From NCBI GenBank assembly GCA_006226545.1, contig SBGR01000018.1, positions 1 through 64,000 of the forward strand: a stretch of DNA of 64,000 bases. The letters run 5' to 3'. The translations under genes and the position numbers were made by a program. The number at the start of each line of letters is the position of its first letter. Positions within the stretch are counted from its first letter, which is position 1. This document shows positions 9,129 to 19,084 of this stretch, in pieces. Origin of the DNA: Bacteroidota bacterium (lineage in GTDB: Bacteria; Bacteroidota; Bacteroidia; UBA8524). The notes beneath the pieces were generated by a model, which saw only the letters and a list, made by a program, of their open reading frames with translations, ran no database searches and was not told where the DNA came from.

Positions 9129-11213
9129 ATGGGGAATATGCAAAAACTGATACTAAGCCTAGCCATCCTGCTGGGCATCACGTCTTGCTCACAAAAGAAT
9201 CAACGCCTGTCTACACAGGAGTTTCAGGACGTTGTTCGTTCGCTCAATACCATTCGCTCAGCCAAATACCAAGACCAACTCATCCCCTCGCTCGATTCTG
9301 CCTTCGAACTTGTTGAACATAGGCGTCCACTCGATTGGTATGAATACTACGATATGCATGCTTGGAATGCATGGGTTGACAAAGACCTAGAATCTGCACT
9401 TTCCTATACCGACAGCATGATTCTCGTGCTCACTCCGGTGCACGGTGTTGAAAGCGAATACCTGCATGCTTTAGTTCAGAAAGGGATCTTGTACCAAGAT
9501 TTAAATTTCTATTCAGAAGCTTTGAAGTCCTACTTTACAGCATCTGCCTATGCCGAAAAGTACATGGACAAATGTGGCTCCGGCGAAGTGCATTATAACC
9601 TAGCCAAGATCCTCTATATCCAAGGGAACTACTCAGATGCCATTCAGTATTTTCAAAAAGCGTTTGAGAGTAGTCAGGCCTGTGATAGTAAAGGGTTTGA
9701 TCAGTTTTATTTCATCGGACAAGGTTCTCTAAATGCCCTTGGACTTTGTTATGAAAACCTGAACGAATGGGAGCTTGCCAAAGAGAGCTACCAAAAGGCT
9801 CTTCACCTAATCGACAAGCATTCCGAGAGTTTCCCAAATGAAAAATCATTCAGTTTAACAGCCAAAGCTGTAATACAAGGTAACTTGGGAAATACTGAGC
9901 GGTTATTGGGCAATTACCAAGAAGCCATTCGACTATTTGAGGCTTCCATTCTCATCAATAAACAAGGTGGTGAAGACCTACGTGATGCCATTTACACCGA
10001 AATTAAATTAGCGAAGCTTTATGCACAGATGGGAGAACCCCAAAAATCGCTAGAAATCACTGATACGGTTGCAAAACTGCTGCAGCTGAACCCGGATATG
10101 GAGGCTCAAATTCGTTTAGCTGATCTTAGGTCTGAAGTGTATTTTGCCCTTGGTGATCCCGGCAACTCGCTGCAATCCATTCACATTAAAAAAGCTTACC
10201 AAGACAGCCAAGCCATGGCTCGCAGAGAGCTGCCTAGCTTAAATGTTCCGGCATCGCTCAGTTACTTGCAGCAAAAGCAAGAATTGCAAGACCTTAAAAA
10301 GAGGCAAGACCGCATTATGCAGGTGCTTATTTCGGCTTTGTTTGTGCTGGGAGTAGCCATTGTCATTCTGGTACTCATTCGCCGTAACCAAAAGGCCGCC
10401 AAACGTCACGGTGAAGCCTTAAGCCAAAAGAATGAAGAGCTAAATGTTAAGAATCAACAGCTCATTCAAACCATGTCCGACTTAGAAGCGAGTCAGGAAG
10501 AGAATGCCCGCATTTTAAAAATTGTAGCCCACGATTTACGCAGTCCGGTAACCGGAATTAATACTTTGGCCTCACTCCTGCTCGATTCCGACAAAGTGAA
10601 CAAAGACAATCGGACGGAAATTGAAATGATTCACAAAGTGAGTAACGATTCCTTGAAATTTATGGAAGAAGTACTCAACGTGAACAACAAATTCAGGAAA
10701 GAAGACAAGACCCCTACCGATTTGCTTGATTTGGTGGAATACTGTGCTAACTACATGCAGCATAAGGCTGCAGAGAAAAAACAGCACATCGAAATTAAGG
10801 GAAACCATATCTTCCTTCCTATTTACCGGGAACGGGTTTGGCGAGCCTTAAACAACCTCATCTCCAACGCCATAAAATTTAGTCCTGAAGGCGGTCTTAT
10901 TGAAGTTCAGATTACTGAATCCCTTTCGACCATCCGCATTTGCGTAAAAGACCAAGGCATCGGAATTCCGGAGGAGATGAAAAAACAAATCTTTGCAGTA
11001 GACAGCAATGAAGGCCGCAAAGGAACCTCAGGTGAACACTCCTTCGGATTGGGCTTGGCCATCTCGCTCCAGATTATGGAGGCCCATGAAGGTCGACTTT
11101 GGTTTGAAAGCGAAGAAAACAAAGGCACCACCTTCATCATGGAATTTCCAAGACCGGGTTCAAAAGTGAAAATTCACAATCCGGATGTAAGCACAGGATT
11201 TAACCTGAATTAG
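9129..11213 (+). CDS. TPR-containing sensor histidine kinase
   Basis: likely start at internal MGNMQKLILSLAILLGITSCSQ (lipoprotein-like signal); TPRs; one TM; HisKA 'KIVAHDLRSPVTGINTLASLL'; HATPase 'NNLISNAIKFSPEGG...GIGIPEEM...GLGLAI'. Confidence 0.9.
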   Translation: MGNMQKLILSLAILLGITSCSQKNQRLSTQEFQDVVRSLNTIRSAKYQDQLIPSLDSAFELVEHRRPLDWYEYYDMHAWNAWVDKDLESALSYTDSMILVLTPVHGVESEYLHALVQKGILYQDLNFYSEALKSYFTASAYAEKYMDKCGSGEVHYNLAKILYIQGNYSDAIQYFQKAFESSQACDSKGFDQFYFIGQGSLNALGLCYENLNEWELAKESYQKALHLIDKHSESFPNEKSFSLTAKAVIQGNLGNTERLLGNYQEAIRLFEASILINKQGGEDLRDAIYTEIKLAKLYAQMGEPQKSLEITDTVAKLLQLNPDMEAQIRLADLRSEVYFALGDPGNSLQSIHIKKAYQDSQAMARRELPSLNVPASLSYLQQKQELQDLKKRQDRIMQVLISALFVLGVAIVILVLIRRNQKAAKRHGEALSQKNEELNVKNQQLIQTMSDLEASQEENARILKIVAHDLRSPVTGINTLASLLLDSDKVNKDNRTEIEMIHKVSNDSLKFMEEVLNVNNKFRKEDKTPTDLLDLVEYCANYMQHKAAEKKQHIEIKGNHIFLPIYRERVWRALNNLISNAIKFSPEGGLIEVQITESLSTIRICVKDQGIGIPEEMKKQIFAVDSNEGRKGTSGEHSFGLGLAISLQIMEAHEGRLWFESEENKGTTFIMEFPRPGSKVKIHNPDVSTGFNLN

Positions 11214-11258
11214 CGAAATAGCATTTGCTAAATCCAAAAGAGTCGGGCAAATTGCGGT

Positions 11259-12392
11259 ATGATTAGCTTTTGGGAAAAAGACGCTTTGCTGGAATACGAT
11301 TATATCGTTGTAGGTTCCGGAATTCTTGGATTATCAACCGCCATAGAAATCAAAGAGCGAAAACCCGAGGCAAGTATCATCATCCTGGAAAGAGGCCTTT
11401 TACCTACCGGAGCCAGTACCAAAAACGCCGGCTTCGCCTGTTTCGCTAAAGCCTGCGAAATGCTTTCTGATATCAAACTGCAAGGAGAAGCAAAAACAGC
11501 CGAATTGGCACATGAACGCTACGAAGGTTTGGTAAAACTCAGAGAACGTGTTGGAGATCAAGCCATGGACTTCCGACAATTGGGAGGATATGAACTTATC
11601 TTAGATCAGGATACGGAGGTTAAACAAGAGAGCCTGGATTATCTGAATTCTCTATTAGCTCCCCATTTCAAACAAGATGTCTTTGAGTTTAAAAATGAAC
11701 TAATCGATGCATTCGGATTTGGCAGAACCAAACAATTGATTCACAATCCGCTTGAGGGTCAAATTCATAGCGGACGCCTGATTGATACACTTTGGACTAA
11801 AGCAGGCCACCTGGGCATCAAGGTCATTACCGGCGCTGAAGTGCTCGAAGTTATGGAGTCAGCAAATGGAACAGAACTCGAAGTATTTCACGCCAGCCTA
11901 GGAGAATATGTGCTTTTCAAGGGCCAGAAAGTAGTTCTCTGCACCAATGCCTTAGCGAAAAGTGTATTCGGTGATGAAACCATTGAACCAGGGCGAGGTC
12001 AGGTTTTGGTTAGCGAAGAAATCCCTTCGCTCCGATTCCAAGGTACCTTCCATTTTGATGAGGGGTATTATTACTTCAGAAACTACGGCAACCGTATCTT
12101 ATTTGGAGGCGGAAGAAACCTCGATAAAGAAACTGAAAACACGGGCGATTTCACCTTCAATTGGAAAATACAGGAGAAGCTCAACAGCTATTTAAGCGAA
12201 GTGATTTTGCCAAACGAAAAAACCGATATAGCCATGCGTTGGACCGGTATAATGGGATTCTCTACCAGCAAAACACCGTTCACCAAGAAGCTCAATTCAT
12301 CGCTATACCAAGGGTTTACGTGCAACGGAATGGGCATTGCCCTAGGCAGTCAAACTGCCGCTGAACTGGCTGATTTGGTACTGAATAATTGA
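11259..12392 (+). CDS. FAD-dependent oxidoreductase (DAO/GlpO family)
   Basis: 'YDYIVVGSGILGLSTAIEIKER' Rossmann motif at the N-terminus; DAO-type C-terminus 'MRWTGIMGFSTSKTPF'. Confidence 0.85.
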   Translation: MISFWEKDALLEYDYIVVGSGILGLSTAIEIKERKPEASIIILERGLLPTGASTKNAGFACFAKACEMLSDIKLQGEAKTAELAHERYEGLVKLRERVGDQAMDFRQLGGYELILDQDTEVKQESLDYLNSLLAPHFKQDVFEFKNELIDAFGFGRTKQLIHNPLEGQIHSGRLIDTLWTKAGHLGIKVITGAEVLEVMESANGTELEVFHASLGEYVLFKGQKVVLCTNALAKSVFGDETIEPGRGQVLVSEEIPSLRFQGTFHFDEGYYYFRNYGNRILFGGGRNLDKETENTGDFTFNWKIQEKLNSYLSEVILPNEKTDIAMRWTGIMGFSTSKTPFTKKLNSSLYQGFTCNGMGIALGSQTAAELADLVLNN

Positions 12393-12455
12393 ACCGTCCG
12401 TTAAATCGAATCGTGTTTTACAAAGTCAATTACCTAAATTAAGATTGAACGCTTA

Positions 12456-12463
12456 TACCTTTG
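12456..12463 (+). promoter_or_regulatory. Bacteroidota -7 element TAccTTTG, 4 nt upstream of the ATG
   Basis: TACCTTTG at 12456-12463; ATG at 12468. Confidence 0.45.
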
Positions 12464-12467
12464 ATGT

Positions 12468-13676
12468 ATGAATCGAATTCCACTTCCTGCCAATGAAACT
12501 GAAAGATTGAACATGATTCAATCCATGAAAGTGCTCAAAGACAAAGCGGATAAAGAGCTCCAAAACATTGTAGAGTTCTGCTCCGATTTCTTTGAGGTGC
12601 CCATTGCGCTCATCACAGTTCTGCATGCCGATATGCAAGAGTTTCTAGCGAAGAAGGGCTTAAAAGATGATTCAACAACACGGGAGGCTGCATTTTGCTC
12701 TCACGCCATCATGCAGAGTGATGTCTTTGAGGTTATTGATGCGCATCAAGATATTCGTTTTTCACAAAACCCTTTTGTTGTTGGAGATCCACACATTGTT
12801 TTTTACGCCGGGAAACCACTATTAATTGAACAAAAGGCTATAGGTACGCTTTGCCTATTGGATAACAAACCACGTAAGCTCACCGAAAAAGAAACTGCGC
12901 TTCTTTCTGTCTTGGCTGCCAAAGTTGAATATTATTTAGAACAGAAAGAACGAAACATACGCTTATTAGAGCTCATGGACCATTACCATGCTGAGCTGCT
13001 TCGTAATCAGGAATCGAGAGACAAGCTAATGCAAGTGCTGGCAGCCATCTCACACGATGCCATTGGGCCAGTACGCAGCATTAACCAATTGATGCAGTTT
13101 CAGCTTGAGTCGAAAGACGCATTGCCGGAAGAACTGATAGTGGAAATGTCGCAAGCCCTACACAGCTCAGAAGACATGCTGCGCGAGATGATTGATTGGG
13201 GAAAAATGGAATACGCTGCCGCAACAGATAACAACGGTGCTTTTCTTTCTGAGGTAATGAAAGAACTTCAAGACGAGCTGAAGATGGATTTCATTAAGAA
13301 GGGCAATACGCTAGAGATGCAGACACCATCAAAAGACGTGATGTATTCTAAGATGAAACTCAAATTCATCTTAAGAAACCTGCTACACAATGCCAATAAA
13401 TTCAGTAATAACAGCACCATTCGCTTAACAAGCCGTTCGGCAAACGATACGCTTGAAATACGTATTCAAGACGAAGGTGCAGGCATGGATGCTAAAAAGC
13501 TGTTGGGTTTAAATGCCAATAGTCAAACCGATTCTACCCTGGGTAGTATTGGCGAAAAAGGCAATGGAATAGGACTTCCTCTCAGTTTTCAGTTTGCCCG
13601 AGAACTCAAAGGAAGCCTGCTATTTGAATCGGAACTTGGGAAAGGCACGGTAGCCGTAATCAAGCTTCCGATTTAG
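12468..13676 (+). CDS. GAF-domain sensor histidine kinase
   Basis: N-terminal GAF-like region ('FCSDFFEVPIALITVLHADMQEFLAKKGL...GTLCLLD'), HisKA-like 'LAAISHDAIGPVRSINQLM', HATPase 'LRNLLHNANKFSNNSTI...GNGIGLPLS'. Confidence 0.88.
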   Translation: MNRIPLPANETERLNMIQSMKVLKDKADKELQNIVEFCSDFFEVPIALITVLHADMQEFLAKKGLKDDSTTREAAFCSHAIMQSDVFEVIDAHQDIRFSQNPFVVGDPHIVFYAGKPLLIEQKAIGTLCLLDNKPRKLTEKETALLSVLAAKVEYYLEQKERNIRLLELMDHYHAELLRNQESRDKLMQVLAAISHDAIGPVRSINQLMQFQLESKDALPEELIVEMSQALHSSEDMLREMIDWGKMEYAAATDNNGAFLSEVMKELQDELKMDFIKKGNTLEMQTPSKDVMYSKMKLKFILRNLLHNANKFSNNSTIRLTSRSANDTLEIRIQDEGAGMDAKKLLGLNANSQTDSTLGSIGEKGNGIGLPLSFQFARELKGSLLFESELGKGTVAVIKLPI

Positions 13677-15269
13677 TTAAAGCCCTATCAGTACCTTGTC
13701 TTTCGGGAAGCGAACCTCATAGCTGATCCGCAGTTTGATGGTTTCACCCGGTGCGATGGTCTTTAACCATTGCAGTTCACCGGTTTCTTTGTTCCATTCG
13801 GCACCCGAAATATCCTTCACATCCACATCAATTTCTTTGTTGGTAGAAAGCGGAACCTGATCGAGAATCTGGATGCTTACCGCTTCTTTTTTCACGTTCT
13901 TCACCACGATTTCATAAACCAGAATTTCCTTCTTTTTGGAACCTGAGAAATTGGTTGTACAGAATTCAGGTAGTTTATTTCGCTCCACAACCACTCCTCT
14001 ATCTCTGCCTAAACTGATATCTAAGGTATCGCCTGTTATGCCTGGCTCAATATAGGTATCGCCTAAGTACGTCGACTCAAAGTAAATATTGGCCACACCC
14101 GGTAACAGCGATAAATCTTCCCAGCCGGTGATGTTTGTCAACAAGAAAGCAGAAACGTCTTTCTTTGGAACTGTGCGGTACGAATAGTGACCGTTCAGTT
14201 GATGTTCAGCCAAATCGATAAGCAAACCTTCCCTATCAGATGGAACACGTACTTTCGTATTTACCTCAAATTCAAAATTGATGTTCAAGTCATTCTTTTT
14301 GGCTTTGGACTTCTGCACAATTTGCCCTTCATACTCTTGGTAACCGTTGTTGTCTACACCTCGATAGGAATTGTAAACACCCTTCCCACTTGATTTCTGC
14401 GCATCGGTATAAATCAAACGTTGCGGCTGAAGCTCAGGTGGAACGCCAGACAAATTTGGATTACCTGAGGATAAATGCAGGTTTACATTGTCCCAATTTT
14501 CTCCTGATGTATTGTACAATCGGGCTTTGTATTGAAGTTTAACAGGCGATTTTAAGTCGTTAACTCTAATATCGTATACAGGCATCCATGATGCATTTTG
14601 CACAAAATAGCTGACCTCAAAAGAGGCATTTCGTTGCGCGGTTTTAGTGGATACGGTGAGCACAATCTCGTACTCGTTTTGGGTATTGCTGTACTCAAAT
14701 TCACGAAGTCTGTTTTGTGTTTCTTCAATCTTCAATTCCAATTCAGCCTGGCGCATTTTCGAATCCAGCTGTCCCTTTTTAATTTGGGTCAATTGCTTCT
14801 GGTAAATGATTAGTGCATCTTCTAAATCGATCAAAACCACTCCTTTATCGCCCTTCAATTCCTTGTTAACCAAAAGCAAAGACTCTTGCTGCTTTAAAAC
14901 AAACTCGTTGTTCTGTTCTTCAGCAAAGGAATAGCGAAGCGTAGCTAAGGTGTCTTTCAACATTTTGATAATCGGTAGCTTTTTGGTGTTCACCGCTGTG
15001 GTTGACTTGGAACTAACCGATAAGATAAGGAGGTCGTTTTTCGGACTCACCTGGATCGAGGCCGGATCTAGTTTACCGGTAAGTCCACTGATCACCACGC
15101 GCGACAATCCGGAGGGCAAGCTAACCTGAGCAGTGCGAATCACCTGTGCCCCACTTAAAAACAAGTTTACCTTTTGAATTTCTGAATTGGCAGTGAGGTT
15201 TACCTCCTGCGCTCTTACGGAGCCTGCGGCTAAAACCACAAGCATCAAATACAGAGAAAGTCTTTTCAT
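13677..15269 (-). CDS. DUF4139 / mucoidy inhibitor-like (MuiA) domain protein
   Basis: signal peptide; 'VSYFVQNASWMPVYDIRV...LKSPVKLQYKARLYNTSGENWDNVNLHLSSGNP' characteristic of the DUF4139 family. Confidence 0.8.
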   Translation of the reverse strand: MKRLSLYLMLVVLAAGSVRAQEVNLTANSEIQKVNLFLSGAQVIRTAQVSLPSGLSRVVISGLTGKLDPASIQVSPKNDLLILSVSSKSTTAVNTKKLPIIKMLKDTLATLRYSFAEEQNNEFVLKQQESLLLVNKELKGDKGVVLIDLEDALIIYQKQLTQIKKGQLDSKMRQAELELKIEETQNRLREFEYSNTQNEYEIVLTVSTKTAQRNASFEVSYFVQNASWMPVYDIRVNDLKSPVKLQYKARLYNTSGENWDNVNLHLSSGNPNLSGVPPELQPQRLIYTDAQKSSGKGVYNSYRGVDNNGYQEYEGQIVQKSKAKKNDLNINFEFEVNTKVRVPSDREGLLIDLAEHQLNGHYSYRTVPKKDVSAFLLTNITGWEDLSLLPGVANIYFESTYLGDTYIEPGITGDTLDISLGRDRGVVVERNKLPEFCTTNFSGSKKKEILVYEIVVKNVKKEAVSIQILDQVPLSTNKEIDVDVKDISGAEWNKETGELQWLKTIAPGETIKLRISYEVRFPKDKVLIGL

Positions 15270-15270
15270 C

Positions 15271-18171
15271 TTATTGTCCCATTAATCGCTGAGCCTGTCC
15301 AAAGAACTTCTGTGCATTTTGCTGATCTCCCTTGGCGGCATAAGCCTGTCCGATATACTGGTAGACTTGTGGGTCATTCGGGTTCATCTGAACACTTTGT
15401 CCCAAAAGCTGTATCGCTTGATCCATTTGGTTCAGGTTCATAAAACACATTCCGAGCAGTTTATAGAACTCAGGTTTATGTCCACCATAACGAACTGAGT
15501 TCTCAAATTCTTTTACCGCATCGGCATATTTACCCATGTTAAACAAAGCAAGTCCACGGTTATAATGTGCGTTGGTATAATTTACTTTATACGATATGGA
15601 AAGCTGGAATAAGCTGTCGGCCTTCACAAAATCGCGTTGGTTGAAGTACAGCATTCCTTTCACATCGTAGGCAATAAAGTTTTCCGGCAATATTTCAATG
15701 GCTTTATCTAAAGCTTGAATTGCTTCAGCTTGATTGTTGCCTCCGCTGTTTAGGTAAGCCAAACCAAGCATACGCCAGGCTTCATCGTTCATTGAATCGT
15801 AGGCCACCGCCTTTTTCAATGGCTCAATCGCCTCCGCCATCTTTCCGGCTTCTACCAATGCATAACCTTGCGGCATATACTGGTTTTCACGTTTCACAAT
15901 GGCACAAACCGGAACACCGTCAACGTCTATGGTATGAATGGTACCTTTTGGTGGGAATCCTCCTTGAGTTAAGGTAGTCTTCGACATGGTACGCGTATTA
16001 AAGATGGCGTAATCGGTTTCTTTTTTGGTCAGCTCATATTCCCTGGTCCAAATCACTTCTACACTGTCTGTATACTGGTTAAAATACCATTGAGCGGTTA
16101 GCGGCTCATTGTTGGCTGCAATTACAATTTTCTTGGAATGAACATCCACGTTGTTCACCATCCACTCGGCTGCCTGACGAAGGGTATTGGAATAGTAATC
16201 CAATTCGTAATTACCATACGCACCGGCCGTTCCACCCGTTAACTCATTGAAGTAGAGGTATTCGTTCGGGTGTTCTTTTACCATCCAATACGCTACCCTA
16301 CCTGAGCCAACTAAGATCAGGGCTACAGCTGCGTAATTCAAGATTTGGTTTTTGGCAGTAAGCAACCATGCCCAACCGGCACCGGCCAAGATTACAATGT
16401 TCACGTAAATAAAGAGGGAGTGACGCCATGCATTGTACAACATGGAGTCTTTGTATACCGCCCAGAAAAGTGGGAAAGCCACCATAAAACAGAGCAATAG
16501 GCTCAACCACATGCCCTTTTTATTCAGTTTAAACTGTCCTACCAGTTGCAAGACAAATCCCAATAAAGCCACCAAAGGAGCACCAATGGCAATCAACTTA
16601 ACCGAGTAATACCAAGGCAAGTCTTTCATGTTGGTACGCACCCCGTCAAAGGTTTCGTACGTAGTCAAGAAACTGAAATTACTCATTTTATTGAGCGATT
16701 CGAGTACGTTCCCTACCGGCGCTTTTAAAGCAAATGGCCAGAAAGCAATACCCAAAGCCCAACCGAAAACCAGAATAGGCAAGAATATGAACAAGTAGCT
16801 TTTGAAACGTTGCATGGCCACAGCCTGACCTTCTTGTTTCCAGGTATTCAACCAATTCAAGCCCATGCCCATCAAGAGGTAAGCAAAAAGCAATAATGCT
16901 CCAACCCTGATGCTGAGTGCCGAAGCGATGCTGAGGGTAAGCATGAATTTCGTAGCAAAATCGGGCCTAGGCAGCGATTTCAATAAACGTATGATATAGT
17001 ATGTGGCCGCCACCATACCTGTTGCAAAAGGAATATCCTTTGGGTTGTTCATGGCGTGACCAAAATACGAAGGCGATAAAAGCAGGAGTAAAAACGACAT
17101 AAAGCCTGCAGTCCAAGAACCGGTAATGGCTCTGGCAGTTAGTCCGCAGAACAGAATACCCATCGCTCCAAACAAAGCATTTACAAAGTGTCGCGCTGCG
17201 TATTCGTCTTCAATTCCAAACCAATTGTTGATGGTTACCGTAAGCAAATCGAAGAAGGAACCGTAAAACTGCATTGGTGCCCAGAGTCCTTTTTTAGTAT
17301 CGAATACAGATTCATCTTCTCCCCATGTAGCAAAGTACTTGTACATGTCTTTAGCGAAGTTGTACTGCAGCGACTCATCCCAGGTGATGCCGTAGTCGAA
17401 ACTGAGCAAAGGCATACCGATGATGGTGAGCAAGAAGAAACTAGCGAACAAGAAACGAGACGCCAGCTCGGATTTTTGTCCGAAGCCATTGGCGCTTTTC
17501 CATTGCTGAAACGGCGCTTTAAAGAACCAATGCGCATAGTCTTTGATTCCCGCTGCAATGGATTTACGAGTTAATCCGGAGCGTTTGCCTAATGAAACCT
17601 GATGTGCTTCAAAATCGCCTCTGCTCTCAGCCAAAAGCGAAACCTGATTCTGCAAGCGAACGCTGTCTTGTTTTGGAAAAAGATTAAAAGCATTCAATAA
17701 CAAATCCTTCTTTGCAACATAGGTTTGCAAGGCTGCATTGCGGTGGGTAGATGGCGAAAAGAATGCCGTGGCTACGCCGTAAAAGAAATCTTTAACCAAG
17801 TGTGCAAAACCGGGTTTTTCGGTATTGTGGGCTCTGGAGACGATATACCAATCGCTAGAATCTCCGTTCAATTCATTCAGACTTTTAGCCGGATTGAAGA
17901 TGGTAGACCCATCGCTAACCAGCCAATAGTCTAACTCTGAAGCTTCCAAAGCCCGAACTAGGTCTGATTTAGTTGAGAAGACCTGTACCTTGTCTTGTGT
18001 AGCTTCAAACTCACCTAATGCAAGCACACTTTTCACGGCAGCACTTTGGAATAAGGCTTCCTTGCCTTTTAGTCCATCTTGCGCATTAGCGGGGAGGTAA
18101 AGTAGTCCTACAGACAAATTGGAAGTGGAGCTAATCTCCCGATTTGGTTTCTTTTTAACGGAATTGGCCAT
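15271..18171 (-). CDS. GT39-like (GT-C) glycosyltransferase with N-terminal degenerate GT2-like region and C-terminal TPRs
   Basis: 966 aa; 'DYGITWDESLQYNFAKDMY...ARHFVNALFGAMGI...HAMNNPKDIPFA' with multiple TMs; C-terminal TPRs. Confidence 0.75.
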   Translation of the reverse strand: MANSVKKKPNREISSTSNLSVGLLYLPANAQDGLKGKEALFQSAAVKSVLALGEFEATQDKVQVFSTKSDLVRALEASELDYWLVSDGSTIFNPAKSLNELNGDSSDWYIVSRAHNTEKPGFAHLVKDFFYGVATAFFSPSTHRNAALQTYVAKKDLLLNAFNLFPKQDSVRLQNQVSLLAESRGDFEAHQVSLGKRSGLTRKSIAAGIKDYAHWFFKAPFQQWKSANGFGQKSELASRFLFASFFLLTIIGMPLLSFDYGITWDESLQYNFAKDMYKYFATWGEDESVFDTKKGLWAPMQFYGSFFDLLTVTINNWFGIEDEYAARHFVNALFGAMGILFCGLTARAITGSWTAGFMSFLLLLLSPSYFGHAMNNPKDIPFATGMVAATYYIIRLLKSLPRPDFATKFMLTLSIASALSIRVGALLLFAYLLMGMGLNWLNTWKQEGQAVAMQRFKSYLFIFLPILVFGWALGIAFWPFALKAPVGNVLESLNKMSNFSFLTTYETFDGVRTNMKDLPWYYSVKLIAIGAPLVALLGFVLQLVGQFKLNKKGMWLSLLLCFMVAFPLFWAVYKDSMLYNAWRHSLFIYVNIVILAGAGWAWLLTAKNQILNYAAVALILVGSGRVAYWMVKEHPNEYLYFNELTGGTAGAYGNYELDYYSNTLRQAAEWMVNNVDVHSKKIVIAANNEPLTAQWYFNQYTDSVEVIWTREYELTKKETDYAIFNTRTMSKTTLTQGGFPPKGTIHTIDVDGVPVCAIVKRENQYMPQGYALVEAGKMAEAIEPLKKAVAYDSMNDEAWRMLGLAYLNSGGNNQAEAIQALDKAIEILPENFIAYDVKGMLYFNQRDFVKADSLFQLSISYKVNYTNAHYNRGLALFNMGKYADAVKEFENSVRYGGHKPEFYKLLGMCFMNLNQMDQAIQLLGQSVQMNPNDPQVYQYIGQAYAAKGDQQNAQKFFGQAQRLMGQ

Positions 18172-18346
18172 ACGTTTCTGTCAGCAATTTCTTGGATTCA
18201 AAGCGCCAAAATACGAAAGCCCTGTTAATTCAAGAAATTAATGGACTCAGTGATGGCTTGAATTGGGTTTTGACAAAGAAATTAAGCCTTGCAAGCGATT
18301 GCGCCATGTAGAAAAATGCCAAATAGCTATATTTGGCCATTCTACT

Positions 18347-19084
18347 ATGAGCACTGCATTTGACCAAGACCAGTTTATGAGCATTTACCCGAATGGGATT
18401 GCTCGTCATTACTGGACCATTGCCCGAAATGACATCATTTACCGCCAGCTTAAATCGGCCGGACTTCATTCGAAAAAGATTGTTGAAATTGGTTGCGGTC
18501 GCGGCGTAGTGGTAGAATACCTGCTTAAGAAAGGGGTTAATATAACGGGTGTTGAATTGGCAGCTACACAGCCCTATCCCGGTGCAGAAAACGCTGTTAT
18601 ACTTGGACAAGATGCGCTTACCCTACCTGAAGCTCAGCGTGCCGAATTTGAAGTGATGATGATGCTCGACGTGGCAGAACACATTGAAAAACCGGAAGCG
18701 TTTATACAGATGATGCTGCAAGCTTATCCGAATGTAAAACACATCTTACTCACGGTTCCGGCTTGCCAAGAATTATGGTCGAACTACGATGTTTTTAACG
18801 GACATTACCGCCGCTACGACTTGGCTGCTTTAGAAGAGTTGGTGCAGAAATTCAAGTGGAAGAGTCTCGGTTCACGGTATTTCTTTCATTCCTTGTATCC
18901 CATGATGAAGCTAATCATCAAGATGAGTAATTCTAGGGAAACCACCATCAAGGCGCCGAGTGGTGCAATTCAGTTATTCATTCACAAAGTATTTCAAATT
19001 ACCCTTCTGCTGGATTATCTTGTAGTCCCATCACGATGGAAAGGAAGTTCCCTTATCGTGATTGCGAATAAAGGTAACCTATGA
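18347..19084 (+). CDS. class I SAM-dependent methyltransferase
   Basis: 'KIVEIGCGRGVVVEYLLKKGVNITGVELA...MMMLDVAEHIEKPEAF'; start taken at MSTAFDQDQFM. Confidence 0.85.
   Translation: MSTAFDQDQFMSIYPNGIARHYWTIARNDIIYRQLKSAGLHSKKIVEIGCGRGVVVEYLLKKGVNITGVELAATQPYPGAENAVILGQDALTLPEAQRAEFEVMMMLDVAEHIEKPEAFIQMMLQAYPNVKHILLTVPACQELWSNYDVFNGHYRRYDLAALEELVQKFKWKSLGSRYFFHSLYPMMKLIIKMSNSRETTIKAPSGAIQLFIHKVFQITLLLDYLVVPSRWKGSSLIVIANKGNL

Noticed and set aside
18230-18610. 126-aa - strand ORF
   Set aside because: Antisense to the methyltransferase; no support.
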